This document shows positions 1-7,538 of a DNA stretch of 64,000 bases, piece by piece. How positions within the stretch are numbered: the stretch's first letter is position 1; each line of letters starts with the position of its first letter. Source of the DNA: Verrucomicrobiota bacterium (GTDB lineage Bacteria; Verrucomicrobiota; Verrucomicrobiia; Verrucomicrobiales; DEV007). The notes below the pieces were generated by a model. That model did no database searches. It saw nothing but the letters and a program-made list of their open reading frames with translations, and was not told the origin of the DNA. A program made the position numbers and the translations under genes. The stretch spans positions 1 through 64,000 of the forward strand of contig JAGWVU010000008.1 of assembly GCA_018970725.1 (NCBI GenBank), given 5' to 3'.

Positions 1-42
1 CAAACACCCCAAGATGAATGGGAAAACTCCCTTCCTCCCCCT

Positions 43-76
43 GAACCCCCACCATCCCACGCCGACCGGTGACTCG
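43..76. repeat. 34-bp direct repeat, left copy
   Basis: This stretch matches 7324-7357 in the same orientation at 31 of 34 positions, including a perfect 20-bp core (52-71 against 7333-7352). The two copies bracket the accessory genes between 0.1 and 7.3 kb. It may be an attachment-type repeat of an island or simply a dispersed repeat. No integrase is visible beside either copy. Confidence 0.6.
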
Positions 77-94
77 TGGGCGGGCGGGCTCCAA

Positions 95-119
95 AAGGAA
101 AACCCTTTCAGTTTTCCTT
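95..119. repeat. 9-bp inverted repeat before the nSTAND gene
   Basis: AAGGAAAAC at 95-103 and GTTTTCCTT at 111-119 are perfect inverted arms around a 7-nt loop. It lies 42 bp before the preferred start of the nSTAND gene. It could be an operator or the hairpin of an upstream terminator, but no continuous T tract follows directly. The role is inferred only from position. Confidence 0.4.
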
Positions 120-161
120 GAATATTCCTTTTTCTCCTGCCTAATCTGCGTTCCGCAAGCT

Positions 162-2546
162 ATGGCGGATCCGGTCCTCAATGTTTTCCTTAGCGCGGTC
201 ACCAAGGAACTCGGTTCCTATCGAACGGAAGTGGCCCAAGCCCTGCGAGAGAAAGGGCTACACGTCAAAGTTCAGGAAGATTTCCACACAGGTCCCGGCA
301 CCCTCCTAGAAAAGCTCGACGCCTACATCCAGCAATGCCATGCCGTAGTCTGTCTCATGGGAGATCGCTATGGCGCGGAACCGCCCGATGCCGAACGCAT
401 CAAGATGGGCGGGCAACGCCACTCCTACACCCAGTGGGAATATCTCCTGGCCCGCAAACGGGGCAAATCGATCTACGTCTTCCGCCCCGCCTCGCCCGAG
501 ACCCCGCGCGATCCCGCACACCCCGCCGAGCTCGAGCCGGATGAACTGGCCATACTCCAAAGCGTGTTCTGGCAAACCCAGATCGTCGATCAGGGCACCG
601 ATCGGACTCCGTTCGCGAACCAGGCTGATCTGGTCCGCAAAGTCCTCGTCTGCGACTTCGTCGAAGCCAAACGCAAGTCCGAAGAGCGCCCGCTCCCGCC
701 CCTCAACACGACCAGCCCCTACGTGGGTTTGCGCCGGTTCGAGGAAAAGGACAAGGCGAATTTCTACGGCCGCAAAGCGCTCACTGGTCACCTCCTGGAT
801 CGCTCCGCTGCCATCCCGCTCCTCCTCATCACCGGAAATTCCGGCTCCGGCAAATCCTCCGTGGTCCGAGCTGGGATGATCCCGAAATGGCGCGATGCCC
901 ATCCGGGCGGACACGCCATCGTCTGCACGCCGAACACCAACCCCTTCGAAGGCCTCTTCATCGGCCTCGTCGCCGCCGGGATCGACGCAGAAAAGGCCGC
1001 CTTCCTCAAAACGCCCAGCCCCACCATCTTCCGCGATCTCGTAGCAAGGCTGGAGTCTGGAGAACGGAGGCTGGAGGGACCTTGGCTGATTTTTGTGGAT
1101 CAATTCGAAGAGCTCTTCACCCGCATCCCGGAGAAAGAGAAAAAGCTCCGCGAAACCTTCATCGCCGCCCTCGTCGACGCCGCGGACGCGAGCTTGCCGA
1201 ACCTCCGTATCGTCGTGGCGATGCGGGACGACTTCTTCGGCAACCTCCGGGACCACGAAGCCCTCTTCCGGATCACCGACAAGAACCTGGAGCGGGTGAT
1301 CGCCATGAAAGGCGCGGAACTCCGGGAAATCATCGAAGAACCCGCCTTCAGCCACGGCGTGCGCTTCCAAGAAGGCGTCGTCAAAGAGATCACCGAAGCG
1401 GTAGAAGGCCGGGCCGGGATGCTCCCGTTGCTCCAATACACCCTTGATAAACTCTGGAAACAGGAACGCGACACCACCGGCGGCGAATCCTCCTCATCCC
1501 GTAACGTGGGCATTCCTGCCCGCGATCAAAAACCCCCGCGCAGCGGCACTTCCTCCGCCGGAGGCTTAAGCGACGGCGTCTTAAGCCGCAAATCCTACGA
1601 AGCGATCGGCGGAGTGGAAGGCGCCCTGCAAAAACGCGTCACCCATTTTTACGAATCCAAAACCGTCGACCAACGCCGCGCCGTCCGGAACATCCTCCTC
1701 AGCTTGGTCGAGGTCAGCGAATCGTCCGGCGATTCCACCACCGTTTCCCGCGCCGCCCCGCGCGATGCCCTGGCCCAGGCGGGAAGCGAGGAGATCCTCA
1801 AGGAACTCCTCAACGAGGAACGGCTTCTCATCTCCATCGGTGGGGATGAGAACGAACCGCTCGTGGAACTGGCCCACGAAGCGCTGATCAAGGGATGGGA
1901 AGAATTCGAAACCTGGGTCCGGGAGAGTAAGGAATCGATTCAGATGCGCAACCGCCTCCGGGAGGATGCGAAGCGCTGGTCTGGTCTTAAGGGCAAAGCC
2001 GCCAAAGAGGAGCTTTGGCACGGTTCTCGATTGGAACGGGCCATTGAGTTGGAGCGGGAAGGCGAGTTTGGGCGGATCGGCGGGTTGGGGGATTTGGCGG
2101 GGAAGTTCGTCGAAGCCTGTCAAAAAGAGCGCAAAGCCAAGATCTTCCGATTGCAGATGGCGGTGATCTTCACGTCTCTTCTTTCCGTAGTAGCCACGTT
2201 GGCGACACTGGTCGCCTTGGCCGTCAGCCAAATCGCCCAAGAACAGCGGGGAGAAGCGGAGAAGCAAACGCAGGCTGCTCAAATCCAAGCTGGAAAAGCG
2301 CATGTCCTGCGCGGCGATATCCATCCGTTAAGCAACGACCGGGTCTTCTACCATGCGCGGGCGGTGGGGTTCGAAGGGCTAGGCAAACCCGCTTCTCTGA
2401 TTGAAGACGATGGCGACCGGGGAAAAGCCTCGGCTTGGTTTGCCCTGCGCGAAGTTAGGTTGGACATTCAGGTGGCATTTTTGGTGTCAGGCTCGATGCC
2501 CGCTGAACATCAGGAACTCACAATGATCCCAGGTCATTTTGCCTGA
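162..2546 (+). CDS. DUF4062-nSTAND NTPase, C-terminally truncated
   Basis: This is a predicted intracellular sensor or defence NTPase. A DUF4062 domain at about residues 6-120 (VFLSAVTKELGSYR start, VCLMGDRYG) is followed by a novel-STAND P-loop domain of the nSTAND1 type, entered through YVGLRRFEE. Walker A is GNSGSGKSS near residue 225 and Walker B is WLIFVDQFEELF near 308. A single hydrophobic helix lies at about 664-690. Relatives usually carry WD40 or other repeat sensors after the helix; here only about 100 residues follow, and the last 23 and the stop codon come from a 74-bp repeat inserted at 2480. The frame is open upstream to 69, but the DUF4062 homology begins at ATG 162. The domain calls are firm. 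A phage-defence role follows from family knowledge, and the truncation suggests reduced or no function. Confidence 0.75.
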   Translation: MADPVLNVFLSAVTKELGSYRTEVAQALREKGLHVKVQEDFHTGPGTLLEKLDAYIQQCHAVVCLMGDRYGAEPPDAERIKMGGQRHSYTQWEYLLARKRGKSIYVFRPASPETPRDPAHPAELEPDELAILQSVFWQTQIVDQGTDRTPFANQADLVRKVLVCDFVEAKRKSEERPLPPLNTTSPYVGLRRFEEKDKANFYGRKALTGHLLDRSAAIPLLLITGNSGSGKSSVVRAGMIPKWRDAHPGGHAIVCTPNTNPFEGLFIGLVAAGIDAEKAAFLKTPSPTIFRDLVARLESGERRLEGPWLIFVDQFEELFTRIPEKEKKLRETFIAALVDAADASLPNLRIVVAMRDDFFGNLRDHEALFRITDKNLERVIAMKGAELREIIEEPAFSHGVRFQEGVVKEITEAVEGRAGMLPLLQYTLDKLWKQERDTTGGESSSSRNVGIPARDQKPPRSGTSSAGGLSDGVLSRKSYEAIGGVEGALQKRVTHFYESKTVDQRRAVRNILLSLVEVSESSGDSTTVSRAAPRDALAQAGSEEILKELLNEERLLISIGGDENEPLVELAHEALIKGWEEFETWVRESKESIQMRNRLREDAKRWSGLKGKAAKEELWHGSRLERAIELEREGEFGRIGGLGDLAGKFVEACQKERKAKIFRLQMAVIFTSLLSVVATLATLVALAVSQIAQEQRGEAEKQTQAAQIQAGKAHVLRGDIHPLSNDRVFYHARAVGFEGLGKPASLIEDDGDRGKASAWFALREVRLDIQVAFLVSGSMPAEHQELTMIPGHFA

Positions 2547-2553
2547 CACCAAA
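2480..2553. repeat. 74-bp palindrome-ended repeat, copy 1
   Basis: The element starts TTTGGTGTCAGGC and ends GCCTGACACCAAA, which are perfect 13-bp terminal inverted repeats. It is inserted in the 3' part of the nSTAND gene, supplies its final codons and provides its TGA stop. It differs from copy 2 at a single base. Its size and architecture resemble a MITE or REP-like element. No transposase for it is in the window. Confidence 0.85.
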
Positions 2554-2558
2554 AGGTT

Positions 2559-2632
2559 TTTGGTGTCAGGCTCGATGCGCGCTGAACATCAGGAACTCAC
2601 AATGATCCCAGGTCATTTTGCCTGACACCAAA
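2559..2632. repeat. 74-bp palindrome-ended repeat, copy 2
   Basis: This is a direct copy of the element at 2480-2553, separated from it by only 5 bp (AGGTT). The 13-bp ends are intact. The 162 bp between this copy and copy 3 is an open frame without a recognisable domain and may be a leftover of the lost 3' end of the nSTAND gene. Confidence 0.85.
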
Positions 2633-2794
2633 CGGGGAAAGCCACGGTTGGCGACGGTCGTAACGATCCGAGCGCCAGGAATCAGGCAGATCTGACGCTC
2701 CCGGCGTTGGAGCGGGCACGGCATCCGGCCATGTCGAAGCCTCCCGGCGGGGGCGGGGTGAACTTCCTGGAATTCGATACCGCGGGCAAAGGTT

Positions 2795-2868
2795 TTTGGT
2801 GTCAGGCTCGATGCGCGCTGAACATCAGGAACTCACAATGATCTCAGGTCATTTTGCCTGACACCAAA
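2795..2868. repeat. 74-bp palindrome-ended repeat, copy 3
   Basis: This third copy in the same orientation differs from copy 2 at one base (ATCTCAGG against ATCCCAGG). It overlaps the 3' end of the convergent AAA/DUF4143 gene. Read on the minus strand it encodes that protein's last residues (FGVRQNDLRSL) and its stop codon. Confidence 0.85.
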
Positions 2869-4080
2869 CGCCACCATTTTTTCCAGGAGCGGGGAAAGGT
2901 CGTTCCACGGGAGGACGGTGGCTTTTTCCCGCCTCTGGAGACTGGTGCCACCGTGGACGAGCCAGGGCGTGATGGTCTGGCGGGTGAGCTTGGTGCGCCA
3001 ATAGTCGAGGCCGGAGAAGAAGTCGGAGGCGATGGTCTCACCGGACTTGATTTCGACGGCCTGGAAGGTGTCGGGCGCGGTTTCGATAAAGGCGTCCACT
3101 TCGTGGCCTTCCTTGTCGCGGAGAAAGTGCAGGGAGGGCTTGATGCCTTGATTCGTCTGTGCCTTGAGGAGTTCCGTCATGACCCAGTTTTCGAACAAGG
3201 CCCCGCGTTGGGGATGGGCGCTGATGTGGGCGGGGGTGCGCACGCCGAGGAACCAGGCGGCGAGGCCGGGATCACAGAAGTAGAGCTTGGGCGTTTTGAT
3301 GAGGCGCTTGTTGAGGTTGGTGAACCAAGGGCGCACCAGAAACACCAAGTGGCTGGCTTGGAGCACGGAGAGCCAGGACTCGGCGGTGATGCGGGTGATG
3401 CCCGTGTCCGCCGCGAGCGAGGTGATGTTGAGAAGCTGGCCGATGCGCCCGGCACAGAGCTGGACGAAGCGCTGAAAAGTGGCGAGATCCTGAATGTTGA
3501 GGATTTGCCGCACATCCCGCTCCAGATAGGTGCCGACGTAATCTTGAAGCCAGACGGTGGGATCGACCGGGCGGTCGTGAATCGGCGGGAACAAGCCCGC
3601 GTGGAGCAGGGCGTCCACCGAGTTCGGAGCGCGACCCGCCGCTTGAAGTTCCGCCAGGGAAAATGGCAGCAGCGTGAGCATCGAAGCCCGCCCGGCCAGG
3701 CTTTGGGTGATCGCTCCGATCAGCTCGAACTGACTCGATCCGGTCAGGATGAAACGGCCCATCCGACGGTCCGCATCGACGATGCCCTGGAGGTAGGAAA
3801 ACAGTTCCGGTGCGCGCTGGACCTCATCGAGGATGGCACCATCGGCCACCTGGCGGAGAAAAGCCCGCGGATCCTCGGTGGCGAAAGCACGGTTGTCCGG
3901 ATCTTCCAGCGAGAGGTAGGGAAGCTCCGGGGCGAGCAGGCGGGAGAGTGTGGTCTTGCCGGACTGACGGGGGCCGGTGATGGTCAAGATCGGGAACCCG
4001 GCGAGCCGTTCACGCGCCGCCGCCGCCGCGATTCGCGGGATGGGCTGCGTAGGAAGCGGCGGGCTGGCAACTGCGCTCAT
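2833..4080 (-). CDS. AAA family ATPase with DUF4143 domain
   Basis: This 415-residue protein belongs to the AAA_14/DUF4143 family. These are cytosolic ATPases often found in accessory regions, and their substrate is unknown. Walker A GPRQSGKTT lies at residues 36-44, Walker B with GAILDEVQR near 81-89, and a sensor-like FILTGSSQFEL near 111. The C-terminal half has the DUF4143 nuclease-like pattern, with HEVDAFIE and AVEIKSGE. The last 11 residues and the stop come from repeat copy 3, so the native C-terminus has been replaced; the core domains look complete. The ATG at 4080 fits the family start. It converges on the nSTAND gene. DUF4143 proteins are sometimes linked to toxin-antitoxin loci, but nothing here proves that role. 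Confidence 0.85.
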   Translation of the reverse strand: MSAVASPPLPTQPIPRIAAAAARERLAGFPILTITGPRQSGKTTLSRLLAPELPYLSLEDPDNRAFATEDPRAFLRQVADGAILDEVQRAPELFSYLQGIVDADRRMGRFILTGSSQFELIGAITQSLAGRASMLTLLPFSLAELQAAGRAPNSVDALLHAGLFPPIHDRPVDPTVWLQDYVGTYLERDVRQILNIQDLATFQRFVQLCAGRIGQLLNITSLAADTGITRITAESWLSVLQASHLVFLVRPWFTNLNKRLIKTPKLYFCDPGLAAWFLGVRTPAHISAHPQRGALFENWVMTELLKAQTNQGIKPSLHFLRDKEGHEVDAFIETAPDTFQAVEIKSGETIASDFFSGLDYWRTKLTRQTITPWLVHGGTSLQRREKATVLPWNDLSPLLEKMVAFGVRQNDLRSL

Positions 4081-4187
4081 GGCTGATTGTATAGTCTTGG
4101 ATGCACTTGGTCAACGAGAGAAGGGTGAAGGATGAAGTGATCGGTCAGCGCTTCGCGTTTTTTGCGCTGGAGGTTTCAATGTCCATG

Positions 4188-4424
4188 TCAGGAAACTTGG
4201 AAAAAGGATAGAATGGCGCTGCGGAGTGGGGCGGGTCGGAGGTTTCCTCCCACGGTGTTCTTGATCGCGCTGAGGATGGTGTCAACGATGTCCAGATCCC
4301 GGGTGGCCCGGAAGCTCATGCCGAGGTGGCTGAACCACTCGTCGCAGGCAGCTCCGCCAATCAGCACCAGGGAGTCCGGAAAACCTCGGAAGCGCTCGCG
4401 GAAAATGTCGATGCCTTTGATCAT
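4188..4424 (-). pseudogene. Truncated AbiEii-like nucleotidyltransferase toxin
   Basis: The first 46 residues match the start of AbiEii/DUF1814-type nucleotidyltransferases: a short helix, LVLIGGAACDEWF, then FRATRDLDIV, which is the metal-binding D-x-D segment. After that the expected continuation is lost and an unrelated tail of about 32 residues runs to the stop, giving 78 residues where the family usually has 200-300. The start ATG overlaps the stop of the upstream antitoxin-like gene by 4 bp (ATGA), as in a coupled toxin-antitoxin pair. The protein is very likely inactive as a toxin. An alternative is a genuinely short variant, but no such form is known to me. Confidence 0.6.
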
Positions 4425-5416
4425 GGGTGGTCGGAGAACGCCCCATCCAGCACGGTTTGAAGTTCACTTCGTACCCGGTCATCGCCGTCGCCGCGCAGGC
4501 AGAGGACGAGGGAGAGCGGGTCCACGCAGGGACCGTCGCTGAGGAGGCCGGGTTCATAGTTCCACTCCTCAAGGCGGGCGTTGGCTTCTTCGGGGCCGCT
4601 GACGGCTCGGAAGGTTCCCCTTTCGAGCAGGGAGTGGAAGGCCTTGCGTTGCAGCGCCCAGGTCGGGATGGGGTCGTCCTCGACCATGGTCATGCGGGCC
4701 AAGGCGGTGAAGCCCGCGACCAAAGCGGGCGCTCCCGGTTCGTCCCAGCGGATCCAATGGGATTTTCTGGCCGGGCTGGTGAAGAGTCCCTCGGCCATGT
4801 CCCAGAGCTTGCGCCCATCAGCGGCAAACTCGATCACCAACGAGCGGCCGCTCCGGGACGTCTGGCACAGATTATTGGCTTCCCACTCGTCCTTCACCTT
4901 GGTAGCCATCATCCCGGAGTAACCGGTGAGCTTGGCGATCTTCTGCAGCGGCATGCCCTGGAGTGGCCTGCGCAGCAGGTGGTAGATCAGGATGCACTGC
5001 GCGGCCGGCGTGAAGGGCTGGCCTGCCGCTGTGGCCGGTGAAGAGAAGCGCTCGCGCAGGTCCACCATCATGAAGGGCATGAAGAGCTGGCTGCCGGGCA
5101 CGATGAAAGGGATGCCGGCCTGAACCATCCGGTTTCTGGCGTAGGACGCCACCTGCGGGATCACCAGCGTGACTGGCTCGCAGAACTGGGCCTGCATCGT
5201 TTGGGCATGGGCGGCGTATTCCGCCGGGGAGCCGGTTTCCCACCCGGAGGTCTCCAGAGCCAGCAGGTACTCCTGGCCGAATAGTCCGGTGCTGCGGAGT
5301 TGGTAACGCTCCCGCAGGAACAGGGGCAAGCGGTTCTGAGCCGCATCGGGAGAAGCCCTGAGCACGGCAGAGCTTCCGAAGATCGACTCCAGATAACCGG
5401 TCAGGCGCTTTTCCAA
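4421..5416 (-). CDS. AbiEi-like antitoxin / winged-helix protein
   Basis: This 331-residue protein sits directly upstream of, and overlaps, an AbiEii-type toxin fragment. That is the position of the antitoxin/autorepressor in type IV AbiE systems. The middle part (about residues 130-200) reads like a winged helix, with LIYHLLRRPLQGMPLQKIA then LTGYSGMMATKVKDEWEA, consistent with DNA binding. Other parts are not recognisable. The start used is TTG at 5416; an in-frame stop lies a short way upstream and no ATG intervenes. A 31-bp palindrome at 5443-5473 lies just before the start and is a good operator candidate. The assignment rests on context plus the HTH-like segment. Confidence 0.55.
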   Translation of the reverse strand: MEKRLTGYLESIFGSSAVLRASPDAAQNRLPLFLRERYQLRSTGLFGQEYLLALETSGWETGSPAEYAAHAQTMQAQFCEPVTLVIPQVASYARNRMVQAGIPFIVPGSQLFMPFMMVDLRERFSSPATAAGQPFTPAAQCILIYHLLRRPLQGMPLQKIAKLTGYSGMMATKVKDEWEANNLCQTSRSGRSLVIEFAADGRKLWDMAEGLFTSPARKSHWIRWDEPGAPALVAGFTALARMTMVEDDPIPTWALQRKAFHSLLERGTFRAVSGPEEANARLEEWNYEPGLLSDGPCVDPLSLVLCLRGDGDDRVRSELQTVLDGAFSDHP

Positions 5417-5442
5417 GGCTGGTATGACTCTAAACTAATCTA

Positions 5443-5473
5443 CGCACGATAAAGCTGTCTAGTTTATCGTGCG
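5443..5473. promoter_or_regulatory. Palindromic operator candidate of AbiE-like pair
   Basis: CGCACGATAAA at 5443-5453 and TTTATCGTGCG at 5463-5473 are perfect 11-bp inverted arms with a 9-bp spacer. An overlapping TAAACTA/TAGTTTA pair (5431-5437 and 5460-5466) adds a second inverted repeat. The site is 27 bp upstream of the antitoxin-like gene's start. AbiEi-type antitoxins are known to repress their own promoter through inverted repeats, so autoregulation is a reasonable inference. Confidence 0.55.
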
Positions 5474-5532
5474 AAAATTGGTTTACTGCTGGTGCTTCTG
5501 ACCTCATCCTTCACCCCTCAATCTTCCTCCCT

Positions 5533-6316
5533 TCAAAAAACGCCTAGGCGATCTTGTAGTCTTCTTCCCGGTTGGCGAGGGCGAAGGTGACGGTGGAGCC
5601 GCCGGGGAGGTGGCCGGATTCCTGGCGCTGGCGGAGTTCTTCCCGGCCTTGGATCGGTCGTGTAGTCGTCCGGGTCGCTGATGGCGGTGGGATCCAAGAG
5701 GCTCATCAAGGAGGCGAAGCTCCGGGCCGAACCGTCATGAGGCGTGGCCGAGAGCAGGATCATCGAGTCTGACCTGCCCGACAGAAGCGGAGCCAACCTC
5801 GCACGGCGAGACAGGCCATCCTCATGACCGCGGGCCGCCACATTGTGGCACTCATCGATGATGATGATGTCCCACCAGGCGTTTTCGAGGTAGTTGCGAT
5901 ACTCCAGGTTGCTCGGAATGTTGTTCCTGACCCGCTGCAGGCCGACGGAATCCAAACGGACCAGAGGAATGGAGAACCGGCTCCAGAACTCCTTCTGGAA
6001 CTGGGTGAGCAGGCTCTTGAGGGTGATGCAGAGGATGCGCTCCCCGGGTTGGCGAAGGGCCTGGAGCGCCGGATCGAGCTGGTAGGGCACCAGGTTTATG
6101 ACCCCGCGATGACCCGGATGGATGGGGTCGTCATTCGTCCAGGACCACGATCTCGTCTTCCAGCTCGGTGAGGAACTGGGCCGAACGACCCCGGACCAGA
6201 TCGGAAACACCGTCGCATTCCAGAAGGTGGCCACCATCGCTGGAAGGATCGACACGCCGGACGAGCCATTCCTCGTCACGGACGACAACACGGGCACCGG
6301 GGGCGTAAGGGAGCAT
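5533..6316 (-). pseudogene. Broken DISARM DrmD-type SNF2 helicase
   Basis: Two fragments in different frames match the SNF2-like helicase of DISARM systems (DrmD/HepA-like). The first, from 6316, gives an intact N-terminus (YAPGARVVVRDEEWLVRRVD, then FLTELEDEIVVLDE) and stops at 6131. The second continues in another frame with HRGVINLVPYQLDPALQ, a DECHN box near 5850, and LLSATPHDGSARSFASL. The Walker A segment that should follow the QxP/RIL region is missing, as is the stretch between NNIPSN and EYRNYLENAW. A family member is about 1000 residues; here under 250 remain. Frame changes near 5660 lead into a third fragment ending in NREEDYKIA with a stop at 5544-5546, whose origin I cannot name. 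It cannot encode an active ATPase. Confidence 0.75.
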
Positions 6317-6791
6317 GGGTAGAAGTCCTGACCGGCTGACCAGATTCGAGTCGGTCAGGTGGTGAAAGTGAGAGGCATGCTCTCACAGGTCCTGGGTTTT
6401 TCTACGCGAAAACGCAGCGAATTTGGAGCCGACGATTCAAAGAACTGAGAAGCCTCGCCTGTGGTCTTCTCGAGAACTCCGGGAGTGCGGAGTCCTCACC
6501 ATCCGTCAGGAGATGGTAATGATGCCAGGGACGCTACCAGGAAAACCGTTTCAGTTGGATTCGGAACAAAAGCGCCCCAATGAACCGGAAACCAACTGCC
6601 CGGACGCCGAAAACCTTGATGAGACGGCTCCCTGCGGCGTATCCCGTGCCCCAATGAATTGGATCGCAGCCTTCTCCTCCCCAACGCTCCACCATGGCAC
6701 TCCGTCTCGCGCCTTGCAGGCGGGCGAACGCGAAGAACAGCTTCCATGCAGCGACGCGCCAATCAACTGGACAGGGAAACGGAGGAAGGAC
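6317..6791. other. 475-bp gap with structured, repeated motifs
   Basis: No recognisable gene lies here; an open frame on the plus strand has no domain-like composition. Three similar 12-mers recur: CCAATGAACCGG (6577), CCAATGAATTGG (6651, a perfect inverted repeat with a 2-bp centre) and CCAATCAACTGG (6759). CAGTTGG at 6552 and CCAACTG at 6592 are inverted arms around the first. The stretch may contain a folded attachment-like or regulatory DNA element. This is inference only. Confidence 0.3.
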
Positions 6792-6986
6792 ATGTGGCAT
6801 ATCAGCAGGGTCGTTCTTGCTTTGGTGATGGTGACGGCCATCGTCCCCGGAGGCGCGGCCGCGGCGGAGCCCGCCAACGACGAAAAGAGTGCCCAACCGC
6901 CATCGAAAAGCCGCTCTGGTGCGCTCCAAGCGCAACTCAAGGCGGCCGACCAGATCCTCGCGCCGTTGGCGAAGGTTGTAAAGTGA
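6792..6986 (+). CDS. Small exported protein, N-terminal part
   Basis: This 64-residue frame starts with a clear Sec signal peptide (MWHISRVVLALVMVTAIVPG, cleavage after AAAAA-like residues) and continues with a polar helical stretch ending APLAKVVK. A strong GGAGGAAGGA sits just before ATG 6792, one of the best ribosome binding sites in the window. The stop codon (6984-6986) overlaps a GTG start of the next frame as GTGA. The two frames together read like one helical periplasmic protein. They are therefore either a translationally coupled pair or one gene with a -1 frameshift at the AAAG just before the stop. The family is not recognised. Confidence 0.5.
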   Translation: MWHISRVVLALVMVTAIVPGGAAAAEPANDEKSAQPPSKSRSGALQAQLKAADQILAPLAKVVK

Positions 6987-7321
6987 TCAGCGCGATGAAT
7001 CGCGGCGCCGACCACCGGTCCGCCATTAAACAGGCTCTTGCCGGGGTTTCACAGATCCAAAGTCAATTGCCCGGCTTAAAAGCGGCGTTTGCGGAGGCGG
7101 AGCGCACAGTCGGATCCCGAGGCGGCGAAGAGGCTGTTGCCAGCTTGGAAACGCTCTTGGCCAAACTGATGCGGGAATTGAAAGAGGCGGAGGGGGAAGA
7201 CAAACTTGAATTCTCCGAAATTCAAGAATTGATGTCTGAATACAACCAGGCCGAGCAGATGGCGTCGAACCTGCTGAAGAAGCACGACGATACAAATAAC
7301 GCCATTAGCGGCAAGACGTGA
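6983..7321 (+). CDS. Helical coiled-coil protein, second part
   Basis: This frame of 112 residues from GTG 6983 (ATG 6995 is the alternative) is rich in Ala, Glu, Lys and Leu and predicted to be almost fully helical. Segments such as ASLETLLAKLMRELKEAEG and FSEIQELMSEYNQAEQMASN look like coiled coil. It has no signal peptide of its own. The preceding frame ends VVK exactly where this one begins with a smooth helical continuation, which favours a single ancestral exported protein of about 175 residues. It lies just inside the right copy of the 34-bp direct repeat. Function unknown. Confidence 0.5.
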   Translation: MISAMNRGADHRSAIKQALAGVSQIQSQLPGLKAAFAEAERTVGSRGGEEAVASLETLLAKLMRELKEAEGEDKLEFSEIQELMSEYNQAEQMASNLLKKHDDTNNAISGKT

Positions 7322-7323
7322 TT

Positions 7324-7357
7324 GAACCTCCGCCATCCCACGCCGACCGGTGTCTCG
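7324..7357. repeat. 34-bp direct repeat, right copy
   Basis: This copy matches 43-76 at 31 of 34 positions with a perfect 20-bp core. It begins 3 bp after the stop of the helical protein and touches the start of an IS66 transposase relic. It marks the right limit of the accessory block. Confidence 0.6.
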
Positions 7358-7379
7358 CAGGCTGGTTGGAAAGAAAGAT

Positions 7380-7538
7380 CCGGCGGTTTCAACCGCGAAG
7401 TTCAATTGGGTTCCGGTCCGATACGCGGACTCCGGAGACGGCGAAGTAGAGTTCGACAACCCCGGGTTGGAGAACGCGATCCGGCCCACGGCGATCGGGA
7501 AAAAGGACCGGCTTTTCGAGGCACCTTCGCCAGCGTGA
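7380..7538 (+). mobile_element. IS66-family transposase C-terminal relic
   Basis: The plus-strand frame ending at 7538 contains VEFDNPGLENAIRPTAIGKK followed by an LF pair. This matches the C-terminal catalytic-glutamate region of IS66 transposases, normally VEIDNN..VENAIRPTA.GKKNWLF. Only about 50 residues survive, with no N-terminal or DDE remainder, and the frame dissolves after LFEAPS. No terminal inverted repeats or target duplication were seen. It is a scar rather than a working element. Confidence 0.7.

Noticed and set aside
306-1436. Long antisense open frames opposite strong genes (also near 2854-4086, 8304-9770, 16232-18595, 21498-23033, 31895-34252, 60786-62450)
   Set aside because: These arise from high G+C third-position bias opposite well-supported genes, have low-complexity composition and no domain features.
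2480-2868. CRISPR array from the three 74-bp repeats
   Set aside because: Spacers are 5 and 162 bp, the repeat is too long and there are no cas genes; the palindromic ends fit a mobile repeat.
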